The notes under the pieces: model-generated
The model's input: the letters and a program-made list of their open reading frames with translations, nothing else
Databases searched by the model: none
Told to the model about the DNA's origin: nothing
Part shown: piece after piece, positions 34,830 through 45,880 of the stretch
Layout of the letters: each line of letters starts with the position of its first letter
Numbering within the stretch: the first letter of the stretch is position 1
From: Prostheceraeus crozeri
Taxonomy: Eukaryota; Platyhelminthes; Polycladida; Euryleptidae
Reading direction: 5' to 3'
Length of the DNA: 64,000 nucleotides
Assembly (NCBI GenBank): GCA_907163375.1
Contig: CAJQUW010001687.1
Span: 27,685 to 91,684, forward strand
Position numbers and translations under genes: made by a program

Positions 34830-36209
34830 CAGGGTTGGAATCTGTCGGGTTTTTGATGCCGGGGCCGCGCCGGTGACCGGCGTATTCAAAACCGGTTTAT
34901 TGAAACTGGCCGGTCGGGGAAGGGACGGTTACTGGCTCCATACCGGTTGGTTACGGCTTTGATCGTCAGACATTATTTGGTCAACTTTTGCCATTAGACA
35001 TTATTCAATTTCCACACATCATACATGAAATGCATGAATGGTAAGCCATCCGGATAAGCGAGATTTACCTTTTACAATACAATATCATAAAGTGCAATTA
35101 TTCGCACTTTAGTGACATGTTTTGTGTAATGACTTATTTACTAATCTAATGAATTGCAGGCCCACTTCAAAATTTTTTGATGATGTTAACTGCATTTTTA
35201 AAGTCAAACAAAAGCAAATTGAAAACAGATAATCAAAATGATGACCCAAACGGCCATTGATACAGTAATAACATTGATACAATAATAATATATACTGGCA
35301 TCTACATCTCGCCTCCACAAGAAAGCTTTAAGCGGTCAACGAATTCTAAGTTCAAATATAATAAAAGTTTTTCTAACTACAAAGTTCTGTGATGAACAAT
35401 TTGATCACCGACTGAGTGCTGATGTTGCGAAATGTTTTGTCTGTGACGTGCAAACTTGATTTGAAGTGAGATTTACTTCTTCACTGGTGAGGGAATTCCA
35501 GTGATTTGGACGCCAGTTGCGAATTCTCTCCACTACACTTTAAATTCATATTTTTTGAGTACATTGATGACTGCGAGCTGACGTTCAAGAGTCTGGAAGA
35601 ATTAGCTGGCCAAAGTTGTCATCAATTTTCCATTTCAGCGAGTGTCCCAGACCGAGCTGGAGTGTTGCTGTACCTCTACGACGTCAATCAAAATTTATCG
35701 CGTACAGTTTGCTTATCAAACAATTAGTATCCACGATCCACCGTCAAATGTTCGGGTAGTAGGCCCCTAGGTTGCATTGAAATCCATTACTCACTGCATC
35801 TCTAAGCTCCACGTGTTAATAAATAATCCCATGTAGTGAAATTATTCAAGACCTGGTATAATTTTACAATAGATGGGTTGAGGAACACGCAATGCTTTCG
35901 AATTTCATGCAGGCTAGAATATAGGATTCTGAAAACTTTATTTGAGATAAAGTAGGGCTCGAACTGCATGTTGCCGGAAATCATTTTTTACAGTTTGCAA
36001 TATTTATATCACAAAACATACATGTATACTCTCAAATTATGTTGCATTTACATGCTCTGGATGTTGTAATGATTCACTAAGCAATTTATTCTAGACTGAA
36101 TGTCGTGAACGGTCGACATCGGTCTAATTAAATTAAGCGGCCGCCCGGCGTCACTAAAACTGGCCTGCCGGTTTGCGGCCGTGGCCGGGCCGGCCCGGTT
36201 CCAACCCTG
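34830..36209. mobile_element. non-autonomous hAT-like element with CCGG-rich ends
   Basis: Ends CAGGGTTGGAA (34830) and TTCCAACCCTG (36209) are perfect 11-bp inverted repeats, of the CAGxG type used by hAT elements. Each end continues into about 130 bp of GC-rich sequence with repeated ACCGGT/GGCCGG motifs, in sharp contrast to the AT-rich interior. Flanking 8-mers acgtgcag and acgcgcga agree at five of eight positions, compatible with an old 8-bp target duplication. No transposase is present in the 1.38 kb. Confidence 0.78.
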
Positions 36210-36770
36210 ACGCGCGATCGTGAGGAATGAAAAAAATTGATGGCCATCCCTCGGCAATTACCATGCTATCACTGCAAGACCGCAACGACGAAAATGAGCA
36301 AAAATATTTCTTTAGAAGGTGAGTAGACATTTTTACTGGTCTGAATTTGATGTCAGAAGAAAAAGCAAGGCAAGTATTCTGCCGATGTGCACAATGAAGT
36401 CACTAAAACAACGACATAAATCACATCACTCGACTCGACGTTCCGCTCTACGGCTTGTTCACGGGCACGAATGCCAGACCGATTACATCAACGTCAGGTC
36501 CCAATGAGAGACTCTCACGTGTCTCTACTACACGTACACTGCGCAGAGTGCAATGTTGGACTGTTGGTCTAGCGATTCTTTCAAGGACTGGATTAACAAT
36601 AGTAGAAGTAGTAGTAGTGAAGTGTATATATTTCATGAAAAATAAAAATCATTCAATACAAATGCTAATACAAGTAACGGAGAGTAAAGTGTGACATTTA
36701 CATACAAATAAAGCTGCAGTTACTCAAGAGTTCAATCTCAGCGTTGGAAGGACATATTGTAGTCAAGACA
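36210..36770. other. no gene recognised
   Basis: Spacer; the (agtagta) run near 36600 is the only simple repeat seen. Confidence 0.4.
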
Positions 36771-36775
36771 AGCTT

Positions 36776-39760
36776 TTATAAAAATGCGTTGCTTCTTCTA
36801 GCGGTGCGAAAAGCGTCCATTGCAAAGTGTTTTGAAAAATGCAGACGACGAGGAACAATTTCTCTCAAAGTATGAAGTGGGTTTTCACATGTCAGCAAAA
36901 AAGAAAAAAATAACTTGCTGAACAGGTCATCAATATCGCACAATATGTTACACTTACATTTGAATCCGCAGATAATGTGGTGAGCACGTTTCGTAATGCG
37001 ACGAATCTTAGATTGTACACTTTGAGTTCGGTGACAAAAAAATGGGAGCAGCATAGGTTAACACAGATGAGATAATCGCGCTATATACTTCAACAAGCTG
37101 ACTTTTAGATAGATACGGCTTTGGTCGACGAATGACATAACTATAGTCTTTGTAAACATATTTTCGAAACTGATTTAAAATGCTCGTCCCAGCCTAAATT
37201 ATCAGATGACCAGATGACACCAAGAATTTTTTAGGACTTTCACTACCTTGATGTCAGGTATAATAGGCACGGTAAAATTGAGAGAGCATTTGAAAATTAT
37301 TTGCTTGCTTTTCGATTTGTTGATGATCATGCACTTTTCGCCCACCCAAGACTGAATAGTTGACAAATTGGAGGGCGTTGGAGACTGATCAACTCTTTCA
37401 ATAAAATTTAAGTCATCTGCGTATTTCACTATCTTTGCATTTTCTGAAGAGACTTGTAGGGATCCAAAAAAGGCGCCGAACAGATATGGAGCCAGGACAC
37501 TTCCCTGAGGCAGCCCAGATGTTGCAGGGTAAACGGGACCAAGTAAATCATTTCACTTTACCCGTTGTTGTCTGTCAGTGACATACGATAGCAACCAAAT
37601 TAAGAACCCATGGTTTATTCCACGCTTGGAGAAATCGTTGATTAGTCTACTATGGTGTATTTTATCGAAGGCCTTGGATAGATCGATGCTCGTTAAGCGA
37701 ACGGTGACGGTGGAAGGTTGGTCCATAAATCCTGTTATAACATCCTGCGCACAAAAAAGTATGTACAAGAGCTGTCGAGGTTGAGCCCAGGGGTCGGGAA
37801 GCGAGCTGCTCACTGCCGTAGAGATTCAATAAGCTATTTTTCATTGTGCTCAAAACAATTTTTTCAAATATCTTGCTTAGGGCAGGAAGGAGAGATATTA
37901 GTATGTAATCTGCAAGGCTTGGTTTCGTTCTCTTTGGAATATGGCAAATTAAAGCAGTTTTCCAACAGTCTGGAAAGACTCGACTGTGGACTGAAGTCTC
38001 AAAAATGTGGCGGACAACATCGCAAACCAAGTAAGCGCTTTCTCTTAATAGACGAGGGGGAAGTGGATCAGTTCCATTTGATTTTCTGTCGTTGATGCTA
38101 CAGAGGTGATGAAATACATTCTCTGACGTTATCGAACAATTCTATTTTTGATCATCGAGATTCAAGGGAGTTTCGTCTGGGAGAGAGTTGAAATTTTCTT
38201 TAAAGGAATCGGAGAGAATCTGGACTTTCATGCACTCCTGAAGAGAGGCTGTTCAAAGACGCGGGGGATCGTTTTCAGCCGCTGATATCGTTGACTAAAC
38301 TCCAAATATTTCGATTTTTACTTAGGCTAGCTTTGGTCCACACATCTTTTGCTTTCTTAACTTCTTTTCTCACTTTTGTCTTTAGGTGATTGTATACGTT
38401 CCATTGTTTCTTTCTGTAGGCTTCCCAGCGGTCGTTTATCAGTGTCTTTAAAACTGGGGTCATCCAAAGTTTATCAGAGGAGGAGAGAACGATCCACTTT
38501 CTAGGAATATGTTGAACAGCATCCATCATCAATTCATAGAACCTTTCACACTTCTCGTTTACTGAGTCTGCCTGATAAATGGACGAAAAATTGGCACATG
38601 ATAAGTTATTTAGAAACGCAGAAATGTGAGACCTTCTAAAGTCATAGACGTTTTGTATCGTCCTGATATTCGCCTTAGATGCCTTCTTTGCAGTGAGCAA
38701 CACACAGTTCTGATCAGAGGTCTTCAATGGTGGACCTATTTCAGAAACGATTTCATACTGTTCGCAAATCGTGCGAGAGACCCAAATACGATCTAAACAT
38801 GAATCACCTCTAGTGGGATTTTGAATAGTTTCCACGCAATTGAAGTAATCGGAAAAAAGGGTGTCATCAAAATTATTAAAATCACCACAAAATATCAATT
38901 GTCTTTCATGATGTTTAAATAGATGCTCATCAACTACACTGATGATATAATCAGCAATGAGTACATGGTCACTTTTCAAAAGATTAGGTGGTATGTAGCA
39001 CAGAAAAACAAAGGCGTCTATGTCAATTAGCTCATAAGATAAAACTTCAATGGTAGAAGGGCAGTTAATATCAGTTACATGACAGGAGAAATTGCAACTC
39101 TGGTGTATCCAAGAACAGACACCACCACCCTTTCTATCGTTGCGGTCTTTACGCAAAAGATAATAATTGTTCAATCTCAATAAATCATCTGTAATACCAG
39201 AGTGGAGCCATGATTCTGTCACTGCAATAACCGTAGGCCTTTTCAAAGCAATTAATGCAAAAAGTTCATCAAGTTTATAAAAAATCGATCTAGCATTCAG
39301 CAATAACATAGTTGGAAAAGAAGCTCCATATGTTAAAACATTTATAGAAAGTTTTTTGGCGCTTTTGCTTTGTCTTTCGAGCAGACCCTATCACGGCAGA
39401 TGATCACATTTTCACCTTTGTTACGACGTGAGATCAATTCCTGTCTCAGTTGATGGAAGCGGTGTTGCTGGTAAGGTGTTCGATCGATGTTAATATATAC
39501 GTTGGAAAATTGAGAATGGCGAAGAAATTTTGCAGATCTCAAGATGCACAAGATCTGAAGATCAACAATGCACGAAGAGTGGTGTTCAGTGGTATTTGCT
39601 TGATGTCGATACGCTGACATATTCGTTGACGCGTGAACACACAGATGCCTCGCTTCTCCAACATACGTGAGAGAGCACTTATTGCGGAAATAGTCCGGCA
39701 GCCAGAACGAGTTTCTGTAGGGAACGAAGTCGAAAATGAAACTTTCACAGAATGATGTAC
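36776..39760 (-). mobile_element. CR1-like LINE, most of ORF1 end, endonuclease and RT
   Basis: Minus-strand non-LTR retrotransposon. From its 5' side: the end of ORF1 (39342-39740: NVYINIDRTPYQQHRFHQLR, ELISRRNKGENVIICRDR, matching the CR1/Jockey ORF1 pattern DLTPxQQxxxxxLRxELxxRR), then the endonuclease frame 38275-39309. The reverse transcriptase follows in pieces: 38030-37662 (FPDCWKTALICHIPKRTKPS, SLLPALSKIFEKIV), 37813-37553 (TSIDLSKAFDKIHHSRL), 37429-37202 (MKYADDLNFIERV, keeping YADD) and 37054-36776 (RRITKRAHHIICGF). Several frame changes and stops separate the RT pieces. A 3' relative lies at 17235-17770. Confidence 0.88.
38275..39309 (-). CDS. LINE ORF2 endonuclease and start of RT, open 344 codons
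   Basis: Apurinic-endonuclease-like domain that nicks target DNA for LINE insertion. Visible are MLLLNARSIFYKLDELF (domain start), TVIAVTESWLH (the metal-binding glutamate), RKDRNDRKGGGVC, LIFCGDFNNF (the GDFN box) and TSDQNCVLLT (the usual SDH reads SDQ, so the active-site histidine is lost). The second half is the spacer to RT: RRSHISAFLNNLSCANFSSI, VNEKCERFYELMMDAVQHIP, WMTPVLKTLINDR. This is the longest LINE frame in the window, but it ends before RT and lacks the catalytic His, so it is not an active enzyme. Confidence 0.85.
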   Translation of the reverse strand: MLLLNARSIFYKLDELFALIALKRPTVIAVTESWLHSGITDDLLRLNNYYLLRKDRNDRKGGGVCSWIHQSCNFSCHVTDINCPSTIEVLSYELIDIDAFVFLCYIPPNLLKSDHVLIADYIISVVDEHLFKHHERQLIFCGDFNNFDDTLFSDYFNCVETIQNPTRGDSCLDRIWVSRTICEQYEIVSEIGPPLKTSDQNCVLLTAKKASKANIRTIQNVYDFRRSHISAFLNNLSCANFSSIYQADSVNEKCERFYELMMDAVQHIPRKWIVLSSSDKLWMTPVLKTLINDRWEAYRKKQWNVYNHLKTKVRKEVKKAKDVWTKASLSKNRNIWSLVNDISG

Positions 39761-40350
39761 ACCCTATGCCTACTACAAATCTGCGTGTCTGCCGACTTCT
39801 AGTTAGTTCCTCTTCTTGTTAGAAAGGATAAAGAAAATCACATGCTAATGAAATTTTCTATGTTTTCTCTGATTAAGCGAAAATTACTGAGTCCACAGTC
39901 ATGATTTTTGACATGGAATGTCTTCATATCATTTCCTGCTGTGTATATGTGTCATTATCATGTTTTTGATCGGCAATGTCTGCGAGAATGTGGCTAGATG
40001 CGGATTAAATTACTAAAAAGGCTTGTATTTGCCGACATTAGGAATCTTCCCAAATCTGAATGTGCATGTGAAAGAAAATGACCTGAGAACATTCCATGTC
40101 AAAAATTATTACTCTGGGCTTAATACTTTTCGTCTATCAGAGAAAACACAAAAAAACCTCATTTATGCCAAAAGCTTCAATCTTCTGGACTGAAGTTGGA
40201 TTAGCATGTGTTTTTCTTTGATCCTATCTGACAAGAAGAGAAACAAGGTAGAACAGTGCTGACGAGCAGATTCGTGGTAGGAATAGGGTGTACACCATTC
40301 TTTGAAAGTTTCATTTTCGGTCTCGTTCCCTGCAGAAACTCGCTCTGGCA
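39690..40350. repeat. imperfect inverted duplication of the LINE 5' side, arms about 300 bp
   Basis: 39690-39995 and the reverse complement of 40045-40350 match in order: cgagtttctgYagggaacga, aaaatgaaactttca, gtgtacaccctat, aaRcacatgctaat, ttttctctgat, atttttgacatggaatgt. The left arm holds ORF1 sequence of the adjoining LINE. The right arm therefore repeats the LINE 5' part head to head, with a spacer of about 50 bp. Identity is near 80 percent by eye. Confidence 0.82.
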
Positions 40351-42365
40351 GCCGCACTAAAGCAAAACAAACGCAAAGTTTGATCATGCAAGCTTTTTCA
40401 TTGATGGCTTAGGCACAAAACTGCCGATTGAAGTAGCAGCAGTTTAATCACGTTGAGGGCGTAAAGTAGAGGACAATGGAATTTCTCTGGAAAGATAAGT
40501 CATTTTGTCTGCTGCATTACGTCTTCTGGCTGTTTCTGAATCTTGCATTTATTTTTTATGTATTTTATGCATCTTTGTATAAGTGATTCATCCGAGTTTT
40601 TGGATTTCAGTGAAGATTACTATGTCATTAAAATCATTAAGATCATTAATGATGTCAGTAAATAATAATGGACAATTATCAAGACTAAAATGTTGCCACT
40701 TTAGCCTGTAAATCTAATATGACAGATTGTGTGAGTGCTCCAAGAGTGCCTGCTATGGGATAGATATGCTGTTTCCTTTATTTGACACAAGTCTAATTCT
40801 ATAAAACAATATTATGAGCAAATTTGCGGTTTCAGTACGTGGTAACATTTACAATGTCTTCTATTATTATTTAAGTCTTAACGCAATATGAAATATTCAC
40901 CATCTGATTTAATCAGACCGTGTCAACATTTTGATACATTTTCTCTCTTATCTTCATGACATTTGACGAGCGTTTTACGCCTGTGAATAATTCACTTCTC
41001 ATTTCGAATTAAGAACATCTTTCCTATGAACCCTCACTGCACTTCCTCTTATATGTCTGCCACTGGATCGAACAGTCCATCTAGTATTCTCTTTGTCACC
41101 GATAATGTGTGCATTCAACTGACTTTTGATTTTGACAACAACTGCATTTTGCAATTTTGCTTCAGATAATCGAATTATCATAATAGTCGCAAATAATCGA
41201 AATATCATAACAGTCGATAACTATTTACTGACGTTATATTTCTTCAGTTGACATTTGCAAAGAAAAATACATTGACTGATGAAAACTGTTGAATCTATTG
41301 CAATTTTAGCTTAATGGCTTTGTATTTTTTCCTGCAGTATCATAGTAAGCTATTACACTTATGATAAGACATACATGCAGGTGTGCAGACTCTATTGATT
41401 CATGAGTACAATCTAGTCATAGAATTTCTATGCAGAGCTCAACATGGGACTTTAAATATCCCCTCTAACTCTACAAATTAAAAAGAAGCTGATGGCCTAT
41501 TTGATCAAATTTCATTACTATGGTAATTCATGACGCATCCTATGAGCAAAACAGATTAAAAAAGTTTGCTTAAAAGTTTTGGGAAAGCCAAGTACAGTGA
41601 TCATAAGTAGAAATATAGGCTATCATCAATTATATATTACAACGCATATAACTTAAGATGTATTTTAGCTCCATGTTTTCCATGGACTCTTCCACTTCTA
41701 TGCAACAGTGCATAATCAGCCTACAATGTTTTTTCGATCAGAATTTAAAATTGATTTTCTTTATAATGTATATAAAATGATTCAGAACCTGATGATGGCC
41801 TTGGATATAAGGTTGTAATATATAGCTGATAATACTTATTATTTTTACTTGCGATCACCGTACTTGGCTTTCTCAAAACTTCTAAGCAAAATTATGACGA
41901 GCCACGACATATTCACTCAGATTGAAAAAAGTTGCATGAAAAGGTGACTCACTGTTCCTACATGATTCTTTATTTGACACAGCGATTGTATTTTTCCAAC
42001 AGTGGCTGCTGCGTAACTTGATTTTAAACATTACATCTAATCAGTTGTTTTGAAATATTCGTATTTCGATGTGGCGAATAATCGGCATGTTGGCCCTACT
42101 GTTATTAAGTTACGTAGAACTATTCTAAAAAAATCTCCTCGAGACCTTGGATGTATACAGTGACCCTCATTGCAACCTTCTAAGCTTGATTAAGTAATGA
42201 ACCATATCGAAGCGGAGCCAATTGAGGTTCAATGACTTAATTCATGAAGCATCAACTGCATTAGAAAATAGGATATCCAAATTGTCAACTATGAACAAAT
42301 ATATGATAACGTTTAGTCAAAACAAACCCCTGACAACTGAAGTGGAAAGAAGTAGCTAACCTACA
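40351..42365. other. no gene recognised
   Basis: AT-rich, no supportable frame. Short tandem blocks such as aataatcgaa/aatatcata near 41170-41210 are the only local structure. Confidence 0.45.
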
Positions 42366-42369
42366 ATGT

Positions 42370-42445
42370 GCTCTCGTCAGACGGGGAACCAGGCCAGGTC
42401 TAAAGATGGTCGGGACCGGGCCGAACCCGGACCGCCGACTAAAAA
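42370..42445. repeat. GC-rich block like the hAT-type ends nearby
   Basis: gggaccgggccgaacccgg and ggaaccaggccagg resemble the GC-rich ends at 34.8, 36.1, 49.1 and 49.8 kb. No partner end was found, so this may be a solitary or eroded end. Confidence 0.35.
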
Positions 42446-43204
42446 GAGAATTTTCCTCGACATCCTCTAAAACTTGATATTTCATATACGGCATTGATGC
42501 ACAATCGAGTCATATTTGTTTGTTTTGCAATCATCTCATGAAAAACGCCAGTCATTGGACAGATGCTAATATCATCGCTAGGACATGAGTTTCCCTGACA
42601 CAAACACCTAATCTTCTCCCTAAAAATGACTCTAGCATTGGATTTAAAGACCAAAAACGATTTTTGCGAGATTTGACATGCATGCAATTTACAAATAACT
42701 TAATTTAATGGTCGTTTTATTGATAACATGAAATTCCTTTGAAAAGCAATCACGCGTTTGCAATTTTGAACTACTTCCTCATCAAAAACTGCATTTTGCC
42801 CGTGGCCATGCAAACGAGTGTATGATTACTCACATCCTTTGATTTAGAGCAGTAAAACATCCGGAGTGAATCTTGAATTGTGATAATTGGTTTTTCAAGA
42901 TGCTCTGCATAACAATCACCACACTCGGAATTTGTCGAAATTGTGAATTGACGCCAATAAAATCATGACGTCTTTGATCGTGGAAGGCGCTGGACGACGA
43001 ATGCCTGTAGCTTTGCTTTTGTTTAATTTTGATTGAGAACGATTTTGCAAAGTTGTAGAAGTCAAACAGTTGTTCGATCTCTACTGACGTGACTGATCTA
43101 ACTTGCATTGCTATCTTAATTCATGATTTGACAGATTAAAATGATAACAAGCTCTCACTGCATTTTTAGACAATTCATACAGTTAAAATTCAAATACAAA
43201 AAAT
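42446..43204. other. no gene recognised
   Basis: Unassigned sequence between the GC-rich block and the hammerhead-like motif. Small minus-strand ORFs at 42439-42687 and 42830-43108 show no recognisable motif. Confidence 0.4.
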
Positions 43205-43236
43205 CCCAACGTTTCGTCCTCCACGGACTTAGTCAT
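43205..43236 (-). other. hammerhead-like motif
   Basis: On the minus strand: ATGACTAA, GTCC, loop gtgga, GGAC, GAAACGTT. A perfect 4-bp stem separates a CUGANGA-like box from GAAAC, as in the hammerhead catalytic core. The first box differs at two invariant positions and has one extra base before the stem, so activity is doubtful. No flanking element could be identified. Confidence 0.35.
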
Positions 43237-43759
43237 GGGCACCAAAGTATAGCCGCTAAGACAATGGTTTTGTGTACAGCCAATGATAGCCCGTCAGTTC
43301 ACGTTTTTGATTCACTATCTGACTATATCATTTAATACAGTTCGCTTCAGCAATCCTGGTAAGAGCAAGGTCGCTGAAGCGACCAATAAATTCAATACTA
43401 AAATCTTCTAAACTAAAAGTAAAATTATTATGAAAATGGACTATGTGATCCGAGATGACGCTCCTATTGTCTCCTACTGTTACAGAAAAGAAAATTCAGG
43501 AGAAATTAACTGTTTCAACATCTCTATTAGCTTGCGAGCATGAACATGGATATCAGAGGTGGATTGAATTTGACGAATGTATCTCTATCGGAGACGTAAG
43601 CGAGACGTAAGGCGTGTTCACATTAGACGGAAAACGAAATCGTGACGATATTTCATTTCATCGTTGAGCTCCGCTGTTTACATTGCAGCTATTTTATCGT
43701 TGAGAAGATCGGGCTAATGAGAACAGCTATATGTTGCACATACAGAGGGATCTTATTTA

Positions 43760-45880
43760 AATTTGTCGTATTTATTAACAATGAAGATACCATATAAAAC
43801 TGAGGAATGCGATTTTAAGAAGTCCTGCGACGAATTCTATGCAATAGTACACTTCTTGCTTATGGATCTATTCATTCCTATACGGGAGATTACAGTCACA
43901 TTGAGAGATCCTGATTTCGTCTCCTCTCACATCAAACGTCTACTGAGGCAGAAGAACGCCTATATGAGAAGAGGAGAGTCAGATACGATGGATGTTATCA
44001 GGAAGAAAATGCATCAACACCTTGTCAATTTAGTGCAGCAAAACTCCCAAAAAGTAGCACGAAAGACCTTCGGAAAGAAGTAAAATGTAAAACAAAAAAG
44101 GAAAAGAACGAAGCAGAAAAGAAAACGGGCATATCCACTGATGAAGCACATGAGACGCACTCTGCAGAAGTTGAAGAAGATAGCAACAGGTACTGACAGA
44201 ATTCCATCGTGGTTTCTACTTTTGGCTTCCGACTACAAATACGAGCAGCTGAATTAAATAATCGATACGTCACTGAGCTTTGGAATAATCCAAAGTGAAC
44301 AGTGAAAATCATCAAATATCGTCCCAATACCAAAAACAAGACATCTACAAACACCAGGAGGCTTCCGCCCGATATCAATCACCTCCGGTCTGTCACGAAT
44401 GGTAGAGAGAATGATCAAATTCAAATATCTGAATCCAATAATAAGCCAATTTCCGCAACCATTCAAGATCAGTATGCTTTCCGACCATCAGGAGGAACAA
44501 CAGGAGCCCTAGTTGCGCTTACCCACGCTATCACAAACCTTCTCGAGATCAACAATGTTGTGAGAGTCATTTCCTTGGACTTCTCCAAGGCATTTGATAC
44601 GGTGAAAAACGGCAATCTATTCCGAAAGATGTGCAATCTTGACATATCCAACGAACTGCACAATTGGCTCATCGACTTCTTCAAAATGATTGACATCAAT
44701 GAAATATTAAGATGAATGATGATGAATGCGACAGATAGTACTGGGCTACAATTTACCAATAGCAATAGAAGTTGTGATGTTAGAAAGAAGCAGGAATGTT
44801 TTGATGTTAAACGATTATAATTGAGATTGTATAAAAGAATTTCGGCCAGCATCCACAGACCATCTTCAGATAAAAAAGAAATTCATTAGAGGGTTATATT
44901 AGTGACAAAAATAATCTCGCCAGTTATCGAAACTTCCTTTTCAACTAACCCTTTTTTATGCAGCTACCTCCTTTATTCCTTTCATATTTCTATACTCTTA
45001 CCTAAACTACTGGTCAGATCAATTTCTACTGCTATTGGCAAATTGTAGCCCAATACTACCTGTCGCATATCATCATTCATCTTAATATTTCATTGATGTC
45101 AATCATTTTGCCAATCACTTGCCAGCTCCTACTCGAATTAAGTTAAACTATGTTTTATGTTTGAGTTGTTCACATAGCACTACTAACCCTTTAATGAATT
45201 TCTTCTTTATCTGAAGATGGTCTCTGGATGCTGACCGAAAAATTTTGTATACAATCTCAATTATAATCGTTTAACATCAAAACATTCCTGATTCTTTCTA
45301 ACATCATATCAAAGTCTAAAGAAACTATCTTAAAAAAACCGAGAGGTCAACAAGAACCTAAGCCATTATCTCAGATAAAGCGATATCAAGAACTAGCAAT
45401 TTTAGGAGTTACATTCACCGATCGCCTAGAAATGGACACGCATATCAACAATCTAATCAAGAAATGCAACCGAAGTCTGTACGCCATCAAAATCATAAAG
45501 AACCACGATGCGAAGTCTCAGTCTGTCCACCAAGCTTACGAGCACCGAGCTACGAACATAGAAACATCAAATTCAAGTACTGCAAGGCGATCAACATTCA
45601 AGACACTAGTGCAAAAATTGAAAGTCGCTTGTTCAAAAAGGTCACTACCAACGAAGCGCATCCACTATACAAGTTTCTTCCCCCAAGATAAACCACGACT
45701 GGAGTCTAAGAAGAGGACCGCATTCATTACACAGAACAGTGAACAACAGCAACATCGGAAGGAACTTTTTCAACCGAATACTTCCACGCTTACTTTACCA
45801 TTTGACATATCTGTCTTCAGTCTACCACTCATTTTATCTGACTGACTTACTATAAGTAACTTACACAATTGTTTTTCTTC
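43760..45880 (+). mobile_element. LINE, 5'-truncated and split by a repeat insertion
   Basis: Non-LTR retrotransposon without its endonuclease. It begins with the pre-RT spacer (43780-44083: YKTEECDFKKSCDEFYAIVH, REITVTLRDPDFVSSHIKRL). RT blocks follow: GTDRIPSWFLLLAS near 44190, then GGFRPISITSGLSRMVE in another frame near 44360, and QYAFRPSGGTTGALVALTHA with VRVISLDFSKAFDTVKNGNL (44470-44690). Coding similarity stops near 44690 and resumes near 45310 with QELAILGVTFTDRLEMDTHI, ending in a C-terminal block near 45690 (TNEAHPLYKFLPPR). The YADD region is missing. The gap is filled by the repeat at 44683-45300. At least four stops or shifts occur in the coding parts. Confidence 0.85.
44683..45300. 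repeat. repeat pair in opposite orientation inside the LINE
   Basis: 44683-44893 is one unit on the minus strand. The plus strand holds the same two halves in swapped order: 45029-45115 (ctattggcaaattgtagccc to ttcattgatgtcaatcattt) and 45184-45299 (taatgaatttcttc to cattcctgattctttctaac). The swapped order suggests a tandem or circularly permuted copy facing an inverted one. Each unit has a hammerhead-like motif: 44840-44869 (minus) and 45211-45240 (plus), CTGAAGAtGGTC, 10-base loop, GACCGAAA in the plus copy. Terminal repeats with such motifs are typical of Penelope-like elements. Confidence 0.75.

Noticed and set aside
35506-35727. 73-codon ORF
   Set aside because: Lies inside the non-autonomous hAT-like element and shows no motif.
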